DNA of 64,000 nucleotides. Origin: Cytobacillus sp. NJ13. GTDB taxonomy: Bacteria > Bacillota > Bacilli > Bacillales > Cytobacillaceae. Shown here one piece after another: positions 37,532 to 46,988 of this stretch. Position numbers and translations under genes: made by a program. Where the stretch lies: assembly GCA_030348385.1 (NCBI GenBank), contig JAUCFP010000006.1:558001-622000 (forward strand). The letters are read 5' to 3'. Below the pieces are notes generated by a model. It ran no database searches. It saw only the letters and a list, made by a program, of their open reading frames with translations, and had not been told where the DNA came from. The stretch's first letter is position 1. Every line of letters starts with the position of its first letter.

Positions 37532-38193
37532 ACTTTAATACCACATTTGTACCGTTAACGGTAGATCCGGATAAAATTTATGATCACAGCTTCGCGATTA
37601 TTAAAGAAGAAATGGGCGAACATTCATTTACAGATGAGCAGTGGCTGGTGGTTCGGCGAGTCATCCATGCCTCGGCAGATTTCGAGCTGGGCAGAAGCAT
37701 GATTTTTACATCAGATGCCATTGAGGCAGGGGTTCAATCTATTTTAGCGGGCCGTCATGTCGTGGCAGATGTACAGATGATTGAAAGCGGGTCAGGACGC
37801 AAGCGATTCCAAAAGCATGGCGGGGACCTGCATTGTTATATTGCGGATGAAGATGTCTCAAAAGAAGCGAAGTCTCAGGGAACAACACGTGCGATTATTT
37901 CTATGCAAAAAGCAACGAGTCTTCATGAAGGAGGAATCTATGCCATCGGCAATGCGCCAACAGCATTGCTTGAATTGATTCGTTTAATTAAAGATGGCCT
38001 AGCAAAACCTGACTTGATTATTGGCATGCCAGTCGGCTTTGTATCAGCGGCAGAGTCCAAAGCCGAACTGGCCGTGCTTGAAGGAATCCCATTTATTACG
38101 AATGCAGGGAGAAAGGGTGGCAGTACAGTGACGGTCGCTGCATTGAATGCCATTTCGATTATGGCGGATGAACGGGCAAAAGCAGCGAAATAA
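37519..38193 (+). CDS. cbiC: Cobalt-precorrin-8 methylmutase
   Basis: 224 aa, ATG after GGAGGATTATACAC. Moves the C11 methyl to C12, giving cobyrinate. Marks: RRVIHASADFELG (with the family His), DVQMIESG, IYAIGNAPTALLELI, GMPVGFVSAAESK and GRKGGSTVTVAALNAI. Confidence 0.94.
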   Translation: MANMNFNTTFVPLTVDPDKIYDHSFAIIKEEMGEHSFTDEQWLVVRRVIHASADFELGRSMIFTSDAIEAGVQSILAGRHVVADVQMIESGSGRKRFQKHGGDLHCYIADEDVSKEAKSQGTTRAIISMQKATSLHEGGIYAIGNAPTALLELIRLIKDGLAKPDLIIGMPVGFVSAAESKAELAVLEGIPFITNAGRKGGSTVTVAALNAISIMADERAKAAK

Positions 38194-39304
38194 AAAAGAT
38201 CCATCCCAAATGCGGCACGGCTATACAACAGGTGCTTGTGCCGCAGCCATGACAAAGGCAGCACTGCAGGCACTTGTGACCGGAGAGGTGCCAAATGAAG
38301 TTACGATTTATCTGCCGGTTGGCCAGTATGCCACTTTTAAAGTGACGGCTTTTGATAGGTCAGATGGCCGGGTCATGTGCGAAACGATCAAAGATGCAGG
38401 GGACGACCCGGACGCCACCCATCAGGCACGAATTCAAAGTACGGTCACATATGCGAAAAAAGAAGGCATCCATTTAGATGGCGGGATCGGTGTAGGACGA
38501 GTCACAAAAGCTGGGCTGCCAGTAGCGGTAGGGCAGGCAGCGATCAACCCTGTGCCGCGTAAAATGATCCATGGTGTCGTCCAGGAAGCAATAGACAAAT
38601 ATAAAGTAAATCGCGGCATTGAAGTGGTCATTTCGGTTCCGGACGGTGTAGAAATAGCTGAAAAAACATTGAATGGCCGATTAGGCATTATTGGAGGCAT
38701 CTCAATTTTAGGTACACGGGGAACCGTGGTGCCATTTTCCAGTTCAGCCTATATGGCAAGTATCGCTCAGGCGATCAATGTCGCAAAAGAAGCAGGATGT
38801 GAGCATTTAGTCATTACAACAGGCGGACGCAGTGAAAAATTTGCCATGAAGCAGTATCCTCACTTGCCAGAAGAAGCCTTTATTGAAATGGGCGACTTTG
38901 TCGGGTTTACTTTAAAAAATATTGCACGTAAGAAAATACCGAGAGTCTCTCTGGTGGGGATGATGGGGAAGTTCTCAAAAGTTGCCCAAGGCGTAATGAT
39001 GGTTCACTCCAAAAGCGCACCAGTCAGTTTTGAGTTTTTAGCAGGCATGGCAAATAAAGTGGGTGTTGAGGAAGATATCCAGCGGGACATTTTACAGGCG
39101 AATACGGCTTCGCAGGTGGGTGACATTCTTCAGGAAAACGAAGCATTCTTTGAAGCCCTTTGCCGAAACTGCTGCTACTATGCACTGAATCATATGAACG
39201 CAAACGTCAAAGTATCGACAACTCTGTATGCCATGAAGGGAAGCTGTCTAGGAAAGGCTGAGAATATTGACAAATTGGATGAAGATGATTGGTATCGGGG
39301 ATAA
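38168..39304 (+). CDS. cbiD: Cobalt-precorrin-5B C1-methyltransferase
   Basis: About 378 aa. SAM-dependent methylation at C1. [18 protein letters not shown] is the N-terminal signature, followed by [22 protein letters not shown] and [10 protein letters not shown]. Possible starts are 38147, 38168 and 38210; I chose 38168 because it leaves the short leader usual in the family, but no strong RBS decides it. It overlaps the end of cbiC, which suggests translational coupling. Confidence 0.9.
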   Translation: MNGQKQRNKKDPSQMRHGYTTGACAAAMTKAALQALVTGEVPNEVTIYLPVGQYATFKVTAFDRSDGRVMCETIKDAGDDPDATHQARIQSTVTYAKKEGIHLDGGIGVGRVTKAGLPVAVGQAAINPVPRKMIHGVVQEAIDKYKVNRGIEVVISVPDGVEIAEKTLNGRLGIIGGISILGTRGTVVPFSSSAYMASIAQAINVAKEAGCEHLVITTGGRSEKFAMKQYPHLPEEAFIEMGDFVGFTLKNIARKKIPRVSLVGMMGKFSKVAQGVMMVHSKSAPVSFEFLAGMANKVGVEEDIQRDILQANTASQVGDILQENEAFFEALCRNCCYYALNHMNANVKVSTTLYAMKGSCLGKAENIDKLDEDDWYRG

Positions 39305-40472
39305 TGGCGCAGAAGGATTGCTCCCCTCATACATAGACTGGATTCATGAATGTGATGTCCTGGTCGGCGGGGAGCGTCATTTGCAATTTTTCCCGGAATT
39401 TACTGGAGAGAAAAAAGTAATCAAAGGCGGCTTGTCTGCATTAACGGCTGACTTGCAGCAGGAAACACGCAATACAGTTATTTTGGTTTCAGGTGATCCG
39501 CTGTTTTACGGGCTAGGCAGTGTATTGGCGAGAAAGCTTCCATTGGAGATTTATCCTTATACAAGCTCTGTTCAGCTCGCTTTTTCGAAAATGCAGGAAA
39601 GCTGGCAGGATGCGTATATTGTCAGCCTGCACGGCCGTTCTATTAAAGGCTTTGCCCAAAGAATCGACGGGCGGAAAAAGATTGCTATTTTAACAGACGA
39701 AAAGAATTCACCACAGGCCATTGCAGCGTATTTAAAGAAGTTCGGCATGACCGAGTATGATGCATTTGTTGCTGAAAATCTGCAGGGGGAAGAGGAGCGG
39801 TGCCGCTTTTTCACCTTGGACGAAATGGAGCAATCGTCTTTTTTTCCATTGAATGTGGTGATTTTAAAGCAGCGTGTGGCAGTGGAGCGTGCTTCCCTGG
39901 GAATTCCGGATGATAGGTTCATGCAGAGAAAGCCGGATAAAGGCTTGATTACGAAAAAGGAGATCAGGACTCTTTGTCTGCAGGAATTAGAGCTGAAGGA
40001 AAACAGCATCGTCTGGGATATCGGTACCTGCACCGGATCGGTTGCAATTGAAGCAGCGAAAATAGCGCGGGAAGGTGCCGTGTATGCGATTGAAAAGAAT
40101 GAGGGCGACCTGGAAAACTGCCTTGAAAATCAATTGATCCATCGTACAGATTTTACTGCTGTCCTAGGAAAGGCGCCTGACCGTCTGGAGGAATTTCCAG
40201 ATCCGCATGCGATTTTTATTGGCGGCAATGGCGGGAATATGGAGCATTTATTGCAGACATGCATTTCTCGCCTGCAGTCACAAGGCCGACTCGTAATGAA
40301 TATTGCCACGATCGAAAATCTCGCAGAAGCCATGCAGCATTTAAAAAATCTGGGCTGTGAAGTATCCATATTGCAGGCGCAGATTTCAAAAAGCAAGCCA
40401 ATCTTGCATTTAACGCGCTTTGAACCGTTAAATCCAATTTTTATTGTGACGGCAAAGAAAGGAAAGAACTAA
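39279..40472 (+). CDS. cbiET: CbiE-CbiT fusion: precorrin-6B methyltransferase (C5, C15) and decarboxylase
   Basis: 397 aa, CobL-type fusion. N-terminal half (1-195) is CbiE ([22 protein letters not shown]). C-terminal half (about 200-397) is CbiT, starting [20 protein letters not shown], with SAM motif [15 protein letters not shown] and [12 protein letters not shown]. It methylates C5 and C15 and removes the acetate carboxyl. ATG 39279 lies within the 3' end of cbiD; TTG 39267 is an alternative. Confidence 0.93.
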   Translation: MKMIGIGDNGAEGLLPSYIDWIHECDVLVGGERHLQFFPEFTGEKKVIKGGLSALTADLQQETRNTVILVSGDPLFYGLGSVLARKLPLEIYPYTSSVQLAFSKMQESWQDAYIVSLHGRSIKGFAQRIDGRKKIAILTDEKNSPQAIAAYLKKFGMTEYDAFVAENLQGEEERCRFFTLDEMEQSSFFPLNVVILKQRVAVERASLGIPDDRFMQRKPDKGLITKKEIRTLCLQELELKENSIVWDIGTCTGSVAIEAAKIAREGAVYAIEKNEGDLENCLENQLIHRTDFTAVLGKAPDRLEEFPDPHAIFIGGNGGNMEHLLQTCISRLQSQGRLVMNIATIENLAEAMQHLKNLGCEVSILQAQISKSKPILHLTRFEPLNPIFIVTAKKGKN

Positions 40473-41177
40473 ATGAGAATCGGAACTTTATATGGATTGG
40501 GAGTCGGGCCGGGAGATCCGGAATTAATCACGGTAAAAGCATTCCGCAAATTGCAGGAAAGCCCGGTCATTGCTTATCCCAAAAAATTACGTGGCAGTAA
40601 ATCCTACGCCCATCGTATTGTTGACATGTATATAAACCCGGATGAAAAAGAGATGCTTGGTTTGGTTTTTCCAATGACAAAAGATGAAGATACACTAATA
40701 ACTGAGTGGACAAAATCCGCACAAACTATTTATGGCTTTCTGTCTCAGGGAAAAGATGTGGCATTCGTGACGGAAGGGGACCCGATGCTGTTCAGCACAT
40801 TTATTCATTTAATGAAGCTGATGCAGACGATGCACCCGGATGTTCCAATTGAAACGGTAGCTGGTATCTCATCCTTTAATGGTTCTGTTAATCGCTTAGG
40901 AATTGCCCTGGCTGATGGGGATGACCATGTCGCGATGATTCCGGCAACGGAAAATATGGAAGAAATGCGGCGGGTGATTGAGACTCATGATGCGATCGTC
41001 TTCATTAAAGTAGCGAAAGTATTGGACGATATGCTGAATCTATTGGAGGAAATGAATTTATTAGATAAAACACATGTTGTAACAAAGGTTACATCAGACG
41101 AAGAGGTCATTTGGAATGTACATGAGCTCCGTGGTGCTGAATTAAATTACTTGTCATGTATGGTGGTGCGCAAATGA
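40473..41177 (+). CDS. cbiL: Cobalt-factor II C20-methyltransferase
   Basis: 234 aa, ATG right after the cbiET stop, with AAAGGAAAG upstream. Tetrapyrrole methylase fold: LGVGPGDPELITVKA, TEGDPMLFSTF, VAGISSFNGSVNRLG. Methylates C20 early in the pathway, before CbiH60. It overlaps cbiF by four bases (ATGA). Confidence 0.94.
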   Translation: MRIGTLYGLGVGPGDPELITVKAFRKLQESPVIAYPKKLRGSKSYAHRIVDMYINPDEKEMLGLVFPMTKDEDTLITEWTKSAQTIYGFLSQGKDVAFVTEGDPMLFSTFIHLMKLMQTMHPDVPIETVAGISSFNGSVNRLGIALADGDDHVAMIPATENMEEMRRVIETHDAIVFIKVAKVLDDMLNLLEEMNLLDKTHVVTKVTSDEEVIWNVHELRGAELNYLSCMVVRK

Positions 41178-41956
41178 AGAAAATTTGGATTATCGGAGCA
41201 GGTCCTGGAGATCCCGATTTAATTACGGTAAAAGGCTTAAAGCTATTAAATAAGGCTGATGTTGTTATGTATACCGATTCACTTGTCAGCGAGACATTAG
41301 TGGCGGAAGCCAAGGAGTCCGCAGAGATTATCCGCACAGCCGGAATGCATCTTGAAGAAATGGTGGAATGCATCGCTGAGCGCGTCAATGCAGGCAAAAC
41401 AGTCGTACGTTTACATACAGGCGACCCGGCGATGTACGGGGCAACGATGGAGCAGGTGGCACTATTAAAACAGCACGATATCAGCTGTGAAGTTGTGCCA
41501 GGCGTCAGTTCTGTTTTTGCCTCCGCGGCCGCAGTGGGTGCAGAGCTGACCATTCCGGATTTAACACAAACACTTATATTAACAAGGGCTGAAGGGCGGA
41601 CACCAGTGCCGGAGCGTGAAAAATTACAGGCTTTAGCCAGCCATCACTGTACAATCGCGATGTTTCTAAGTGCTACCTTAACAAAGAAAATCACAAAAGA
41701 ACTGCAGGCAGCGGGATGGGCAGACAATACACCGGTTGCGGTTGTGCAGCGTGCTTCATGGCCGGATCAGAAAATTGTCCGCACCACACTGTCTGAGCTG
41801 GACGAAGCGATGCGTGTCAACGGCATCCGCAAGCATGCGATGATTCTGGCAGGCTGGGCATTGGACCCGCATATCCATGAAAAAGAATACCGCTCGAAGC
41901 TATATGACAAAACGTTCACACATGGCTTCCGCAAAGGTGTGACGGCGAATGATTAG
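41174..41956 (+). CDS. cbiF: Cobalt-precorrin-4 C11-methyltransferase
   Basis: 260 aa, starting in the ATGA overlap with cbiL (MKKIWIIGAGPGDPDLITVKG). The longer frame from 41156 lies inside cbiL. Marks: YTDSLVSE, LHTGDPAMYGATMEQ, VPGVSSVFASAAAVGAELT, RASWPDQKIVRTTL. Acts after ring contraction. Confidence 0.94.
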   Translation: MKKIWIIGAGPGDPDLITVKGLKLLNKADVVMYTDSLVSETLVAEAKESAEIIRTAGMHLEEMVECIAERVNAGKTVVRLHTGDPAMYGATMEQVALLKQHDISCEVVPGVSSVFASAAAVGAELTIPDLTQTLILTRAEGRTPVPEREKLQALASHHCTIAMFLSATLTKKITKELQAAGWADNTPVAVVQRASWPDQKIVRTTLSELDEAMRVNGIRKHAMILAGWALDPHIHEKEYRSKLYDKTFTHGFRKGVTAND

Positions 41957-43082
41957 TTTGCGCGAAGGTGAAATGCCGGTAATCGAAAAGCGCAAACCCT
42001 ATGCCCTTGTTGCCATTACAAAGCATGGGGTGGCGCATGCAAGAAGCTATGTAGAAAAATTTCCGTATGCAGACCTTTATTATATGAAAAAATTCGAACA
42101 GGGTGATGAAGAAGCACGGCAAATTCAGTTATTTGATGGCACGGTCCGCCTGTTACTGCCAGCGTTGTTCCAGCAGTATAAAGGGATTATCTGCATCATT
42201 TCCCTCGGTGCTGTCGTCCGCATGATTGCCCCGCTTTTGATCGATAAAAAGAAAGACCCTGCCGTGCTGGTGGTTGATGATAAAGGACAATTTGTTGTCA
42301 GCGTTTTATCCGGCCATATTGGCGGTGCCAATGCATTAACCCATGAATTTGCCCATGCGATTGGGGCGGCACCCGTTGTGACCACCGCATCAGATGTTCA
42401 AAAAACGATTCCCGTGGATTTATTTGGAGCCCAATTTGGGTGGATGTGGGATAGCGAAGAAAAATTAACCCCTGTCAGTGCATCGGTTGTCAATGAAGAA
42501 CATGTGGCGATCGTGCAGGAAAGCGGGGAAAAGAATTGGTGGACGTATGATCGGGAATTGCCGGACAATCTAAAGATTTATCCATCAATAGAGGAAGCCA
42601 TCAAGGCAAAGCCGCAAGCGGCACTTCTTATTACAGACCGTATCCTAGAACCGCATGAGGAGGCACTGATCGAAAACGGCGTCCTGTACCGTCCAAAATC
42701 AATTGTTCTCGGCATTGGCTGCAATCGCGGAACCTCAATGGCTGAGATTGAACGAGTCATCGATGAAACATTGGCAGAAATGAAGTTGAGCAAGAAAAGT
42801 GTGAAAGCCGTTGCGTCTATTAATCTAAAGAAAAACGAGGCAGGCCTGCTTGAATTAACATCTAAATATAACTGGCCGTTTGTTACATACACACCTGAAG
42901 AGCTGAATGAGATTCCGATGCAGAATCCGTCAGACACCGTCTTTAAATATACTGGCGCGTATGGGGTCAGTGAGCCGGCGTCCATGAGGTATGCGAATGC
43001 GAAGGAATTGCTGCTGGAGAAAAAGAAAAGCGGCAATGTGACCATCAGCATTGCACACGTCAACTTTGAGGAGGGAAGATGA
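41949..43082 (+). CDS. cbiG: Cobalt-precorrin-5A hydrolase
   Basis: 377 aa, overlapping cbiF by 8 nt. Opens the delta-lactone of cobalt-precorrin-5A and releases acetaldehyde. The central part has SLGAVVRMIAPLL, DDKGQFVVSVLSGHIGGAN and TTASDVQKTIPVDLFG; the C-terminal CbiG domain has VLGIGCNRGTS and SINLKKNEAGLLEL, with TGAYGVSEPASMRYA near the end. Full family length. Confidence 0.94.
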   Translation: MISLREGEMPVIEKRKPYALVAITKHGVAHARSYVEKFPYADLYYMKKFEQGDEEARQIQLFDGTVRLLLPALFQQYKGIICIISLGAVVRMIAPLLIDKKKDPAVLVVDDKGQFVVSVLSGHIGGANALTHEFAHAIGAAPVVTTASDVQKTIPVDLFGAQFGWMWDSEEKLTPVSASVVNEEHVAIVQESGEKNWWTYDRELPDNLKIYPSIEEAIKAKPQAALLITDRILEPHEEALIENGVLYRPKSIVLGIGCNRGTSMAEIERVIDETLAEMKLSKKSVKAVASINLKKNEAGLLELTSKYNWPFVTYTPEELNEIPMQNPSDTVFKYTGAYGVSEPASMRYANAKELLLEKKKSGNVTISIAHVNFEEGR

Positions 43083-44467
43083 TGAATCGATTTGTTCTGG
43101 CCGGAACGGGAAGCGGTGTCGGAAAAACAACCTTCACCATCGGCATTATGCGTGCGCTGATGAAGCGCGGGTTAACCGTACAGGGCTTTAAATGCGGCCC
43201 CGATTACATTGACCCAGCGTATCATACAGCTGTCACCAGACGCCCTTCCCGAAATATTGATAGTTTCATGATGTCCCATGATACGGTGCGTGCCATTGTC
43301 GCAAGAGCGAGCCGCGATACAGACGTATCAGTGATTGAGGGAGTGATGGGTTTTTATGACGGCAAATCACCATTATCCAATGAAGGATCAGCTGCCCATA
43401 TTAGCGGGATTACAAAAAGTCCCGTTATTTTAATTGTCAATGCGGCAAGTATGGCAAGAAGTGCAGCGGCGATTGTCAAAGGGTTTCAAATGCTTGATGA
43501 AAACTCCCATATCGTTGCTGTTCTCGCCAATCAATTAGGAAGCAAAAGCCATTATGACATTGTCAAATCAGCGATTGAACAAGAATGCGGAATTCCTGTC
43601 ATTGGCTATCTCCCAAAGGGAGCTATAGCTAAGATGCCAAGCCGTCATCTGGGCTTGGTGCCGGCCATAGAACGCGGTGATTTAGATTCCTATTTTGACA
43701 GTTTGGCAGAAGCGATTGAAGAAACAGTCGATATTGATCAGCTTCTGGAACTAACGAACGCCCAAGTCCTGGAGATTTCCTCTTCGATTTTTGATGCACA
43801 GCCAGACAGACAGGAAGTACATATTGCGGTTGCCAGAGATGCGGCCTTTAATTTTTACTATGAAGAAAACTTAGAATTGCTGCGTGCCCATGGTGCCACA
43901 TTGCATTTCTTCTCTCCATTGGACAACGAGGAAGTTCCTGAAATAGCGCAGGGGCTTTACATCGGCGGCGGCTTCCCGGAAGAGTTTGCTGAAGCTTTGG
44001 CAAAAAATGAAGCAGTGAAGCTTTCCATCAAGGCCGCGCTGGAGCGGGGGCTGCCGACATTGGCAGAATGCGGAGGATTTATGTATTTAACAGAAGAAAT
44101 CGTGGATCGAAAAGGACAGGCATTCCCGATGATCGGTGTGATTCCGGGCCGGGTAAGGATGCAGGATAAATTGGCTGCGCTCGGGTATCGTGAAATTACA
44201 GGTGTTCCGGGCAACTTCCTAATGAATGAAGGAGACCAGGCAAAAGGGCATGAGTTCCATTACTCTTCATATGAAGGAGAGCATTCATCACCTGCTTATT
44301 TTAGCAAAGGCCGCTTCCGCTCTCAGCAGGAAGGCTATTTAACTGATAATCTTGTTGCCGGCTATACACACTTTCATTTTGCATCGAATCCACAGCTTGT
44401 GAAAAATTGGCTGGCAGCTTGTTTGGAGGCAGAACATGAATTATTTCCCGTTATTAATGAATCTTGA
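43079..44467 (+). CDS. cbiA: Cobyrinate a,c-diamide synthase
   Basis: 462 aa, ATG after GAGGAGGGAAG, overlapping the cbiG stop. ATP/glutamine-dependent amidation of the a and c carboxylates. An N-terminal DTBS-like ATPase (AGTGSGVGKTTFT, KCGPDYIDP) is joined to a C-terminal class I glutamine amidotransferase with the catalytic Cys in TLAECGGFMYL and a final His in YTHFHFASNP. It overlaps sirC by 32 nt. Confidence 0.95.
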   Translation: MMNRFVLAGTGSGVGKTTFTIGIMRALMKRGLTVQGFKCGPDYIDPAYHTAVTRRPSRNIDSFMMSHDTVRAIVARASRDTDVSVIEGVMGFYDGKSPLSNEGSAAHISGITKSPVILIVNAASMARSAAAIVKGFQMLDENSHIVAVLANQLGSKSHYDIVKSAIEQECGIPVIGYLPKGAIAKMPSRHLGLVPAIERGDLDSYFDSLAEAIEETVDIDQLLELTNAQVLEISSSIFDAQPDRQEVHIAVARDAAFNFYYEENLELLRAHGATLHFFSPLDNEEVPEIAQGLYIGGGFPEEFAEALAKNEAVKLSIKAALERGLPTLAECGGFMYLTEEIVDRKGQAFPMIGVIPGRVRMQDKLAALGYREITGVPGNFLMNEGDQAKGHEFHYSSYEGEHSSPAYFSKGRFRSQQEGYLTDNLVAGYTHFHFASNPQLVKNWLAACLEAEHELFPVINES

Positions 44468-45065
44468 CTATAAAAAGGTGGTTATTGTCGGAGGCGGACA
44501 TGTGGCACGCCAGAAGGCTGAAGCGCTGCTTCCGACAAAAGCCCAAGTAACTGTGATCAGCCCAACGGTGACTGAAAAATTGCTGCACTATATTAATGAA
44601 GGATATTTGACATGGAAAGAAAAATCCTTCGAACCGGCTGATTTAGATGATGCAGCACTGATATTCGCTGTCACGAACGACGAAGAAGTAAACAATGCAG
44701 TGGAAGAAGCAGCCCAGCATTGGCAGCTGCTTAGCCGTGCAGATGCAAAGGGCCGTGTTGATTTCATTAATCCCGCAGTTGTACGCCGCGGTGAATTCGT
44801 CTTGACCGTATCTACATCTGGCGCAAGCCCCGGTCTGACCCGCAGCGTGAAGTCAGAATTAGCAGAGCAATATGGAGAGCATTACGCGCAGTATGTGTCT
44901 TTTTTAAAGGAAGCCCGTCAGCGAATTTTAAAGAAGTTTACGGGGGATGAGAAAAAGCAGCTATTGGCAGAGCTATTGGATCCTCAAGTTTTGGAGTGGA
45001 TGGAGCAAGGCAATGTGCAGAAGTGTGAAGCCTGGCTGCAGCAGCGGATAGGAGAAGAACTGTGA
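44436..45065 (+). CDS. sirC: Precorrin-2 dehydrogenase (sirohydrochlorin synthase)
   Basis: 209 aa, starting inside the end of cbiA. NAD-dependent oxidation of precorrin-2 to sirohydrochlorin, feeding both siroheme and cobalamin. Marks: MNYFPLLMNLDYKKVVIVGGGHVARQKAE (Rossmann loop), SRADAKGRVDFINPAVV and STSGASPGLTRSVKSEL. It corresponds to the CysG dehydrogenase domain without the ferrochelatase function. It overlaps cobA by 4 nt. Confidence 0.9.
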   Translation: MNYFPLLMNLDYKKVVIVGGGHVARQKAEALLPTKAQVTVISPTVTEKLLHYINEGYLTWKEKSFEPADLDDAALIFAVTNDEEVNNAVEEAAQHWQLLSRADAKGRVDFINPAVVRRGEFVLTVSTSGASPGLTRSVKSELAEQYGEHYAQYVSFLKEARQRILKKFTGDEKKQLLAELLDPQVLEWMEQGNVQKCEAWLQQRIGEEL

Positions 45066-45823
45066 GCGGATTTGTCTATATTGTTGGAGCTGGACCTGGT
45101 GACCCTAAACTGCTGACGATTCGCGGATTGGAGTGCATTCAGCAGGCTGATGTGATTTTATATGACCGACTTGTGAATGCGGAAATGTTAACACATGCAA
45201 AAGCGGATGCAGAGCTGATTTATTGCGGGAAAGAGCCGGGCAGGCATGGATTGATACAGGATGAAATCCATCGGGTGCTGGTTGAACAGGCAAACCTGGG
45301 CAGGCAGGTACTGCGCTTAAAGGGCGGTGACCCTTTTGTATTTGGACGAGGTGCGGAAGAAGCTGCAATCTTGCGGGAAGCAGGTATTCCCTTTGAAATC
45401 GTGCCTGGTATAACCGCCGGGATTGCTGCGCCTGCTTACGCAGGGATTCCCGTGACACATCGTGATCATGCGGCAAGCTTTGCGATTGTGACAGGGCATG
45501 GCCGTGCCGAAAAGGAACAGGACTTTTTAAAGTGGTCTGCGCTTGCTCAAATTGACACGGTCGCCTTTTACATGAGCATTGGCAATATTGCTCACATTAC
45601 GAAAAGTTTAATAGCCAATGGCAAAAGCGGAACAACCCCTGTTGCTGTGATTGAATGGGGCACAACTGCCAATCAGCGGACGATTACAGGGACACTCGAA
45701 ACGATTGCAGAGGATATCCAGGTTCATGGCATCTCGAATCCATCGATGATTTTGGTTGGAGATGTGGTTGGAGTACGGGATCAAATTGCCTGGTTTATAG
45801 AAAAGGAGCATGAATTATGTTAG
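45062..45823 (+). CDS. cobA: Uroporphyrinogen-III C-methyltransferase (SUMT)
   Basis: 253 aa, GTG start overlapping the sirC stop. Two SAM-dependent methylations of uroporphyrinogen III to precorrin-2, the branch point to B12 and siroheme. Marks: GAGPGDPKLLTIRGLECIQQADVILYDRLV, LRLKGGDPFVFGRGAEEA, VPGITAGIAAPAYAGIPVTHRD. It supplies substrate to SirC and then CbiX. It overlaps cbiY by 7 nt. Confidence 0.95.
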   Translation: MSGFVYIVGAGPGDPKLLTIRGLECIQQADVILYDRLVNAEMLTHAKADAELIYCGKEPGRHGLIQDEIHRVLVEQANLGRQVLRLKGGDPFVFGRGAEEAAILREAGIPFEIVPGITAGIAAPAYAGIPVTHRDHAASFAIVTGHGRAEKEQDFLKWSALAQIDTVAFYMSIGNIAHITKSLIANGKSGTTPVAVIEWGTTANQRTITGTLETIAEDIQVHGISNPSMILVGDVVGVRDQIAWFIEKEHELC

Positions 45824-46371
45824 AAGCCTTGAAAAAACGCCGTGCGATTCGAAACTTTGAATCGCGCGAAGTAGAACGGGACAGAATCGAGACATTATTA
45901 GCAGCAGCCACATATGCACCAAATGACCGCATGCGTGAGCCATGGCATTTCTATGTATTGCAGGCAGGAAGCTTAAAACGCTACGAGCAGGTGGCCCTTG
46001 ATTACTTGCAAAAACGCTTTCCGGCGAAGCCGCATTTAGTGGAAAGCTCCATGAAAGCCATCACGAACACACCCTTGATCATTGTCGTGACATCTGCCAT
46101 TGTGGAAGGCGATGAAGGGGCGACAAAAGATAATGTCTTTGCCGTAAGCAGTGCCATCATGTCGATGTGGCTGATGGCCGAACAGCTGGGGTTAGGCATG
46201 GTATGGCGTACAAGAGGCGTTGGCTTAGTGCATGATACCGCACTGCATGACTTTATCGGTGCATCTGACCAGGAGCAATTGGTGGGGACTCTATGCATTG
46301 GCTACCCGGCAGAAGAAATATCTTCCGAGAAAAAGCGTACACCATTTGCTGAAAAGACAACCTGGCTTTAA
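45817..46371 (+). CDS. cbiY: Nitroreductase-family protein of the cobalamin operon
   Basis: 184 aa FMN-dependent nitroreductase fold: RRAIRNFESREVERDRIETLLAAATYAPND at the FMN site, and GLGMVWRTRGV for the C-terminal part. In B. megaterium the matching gene, cbiY, lies at the same place before btuR; its reaction is not established. It could be a reductase in cobalt reduction or lower-ligand metabolism, but that is inference. Confidence 0.82.
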   Translation: MLEALKKRRAIRNFESREVERDRIETLLAAATYAPNDRMREPWHFYVLQAGSLKRYEQVALDYLQKRFPAKPHLVESSMKAITNTPLIIVVTSAIVEGDEGATKDNVFAVSSAIMSMWLMAEQLGLGMVWRTRGVGLVHDTALHDFIGASDQEQLVGTLCIGYPAEEISSEKKRTPFAEKTTWL

Positions 46372-46384
46372 GGAGGAATGTTCT

Positions 46385-46924
46385 ATGGCACAAAACGGGA
46401 TGCTGCTGGTTTATACAGGCGATGGCAAAGGAAAAACAACCGCCTCGCTTGGTGTCGCATTAAGGGCAATTGGCCGCGGCATGAAGGTGAAATACTATCA
46501 ATTTATTAAATCACCGGAACGTACATATGGTGAACAGCTGGCACTAAGAAAACTGGGTGTTGAAACTGTTCAATTAGGAATCGGATTTACATGGACAAAA
46601 ACACCGGAGGAGCATCGCGAAGCACTTGCAAACGCCTGGCAGACGGTAAAAGAAGAATTAAAAGATGAAACAACAGATGTGCTGGTGCTGGATGAATTGA
46701 ATAATGCCCTGGCCATTACACGGTTTCCAATTGACGATGTGCTGCCATTCTCTGAGGTATTAGACGCCATTCAAAACCGTCCAAAAAAGATGCATCTGGT
46801 GATCACAGGGCGTTCTGCTCATCCTGCCATTCTCGATTTAGCCGATTTAGTGTCAACCATCGATGCCACCAAGCATTATTATGCCGAACAGGATGTTAAA
46901 GCCATGAAGGGGCTGGAGTTTTAA
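46385..46924 (+). CDS. btuR: Cob(I)yrinic acid a,c-diamide adenosyltransferase (CobA/BtuR type)
   Basis: 179 aa, ATG 46385 after AAGGAGGAATG; longer frames starting inside cbiY are not supported. P-loop GDGKGKTTASLGVALRAIGRG, then YQFIKSPERTYGE and VLDELNNALA. It transfers the adenosyl group from ATP to cob(I)yrinate diamide, the product of CbiA. A 64-nt gap without terminator leads to the next gene. Confidence 0.95.
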   Translation: MAQNGMLLVYTGDGKGKTTASLGVALRAIGRGMKVKYYQFIKSPERTYGEQLALRKLGVETVQLGIGFTWTKTPEEHREALANAWQTVKEELKDETTDVLVLDELNNALAITRFPIDDVLPFSEVLDAIQNRPKKMHLVITGRSAHPAILDLADLVSTIDATKHYYAEQDVKAMKGLEF

Positions 46925-46988
46925 GCAGCCTGACCGAGTATTTAGGACCCTGTATCTATTTAGGTTTTGGAAATTGAGGAGAATTTCA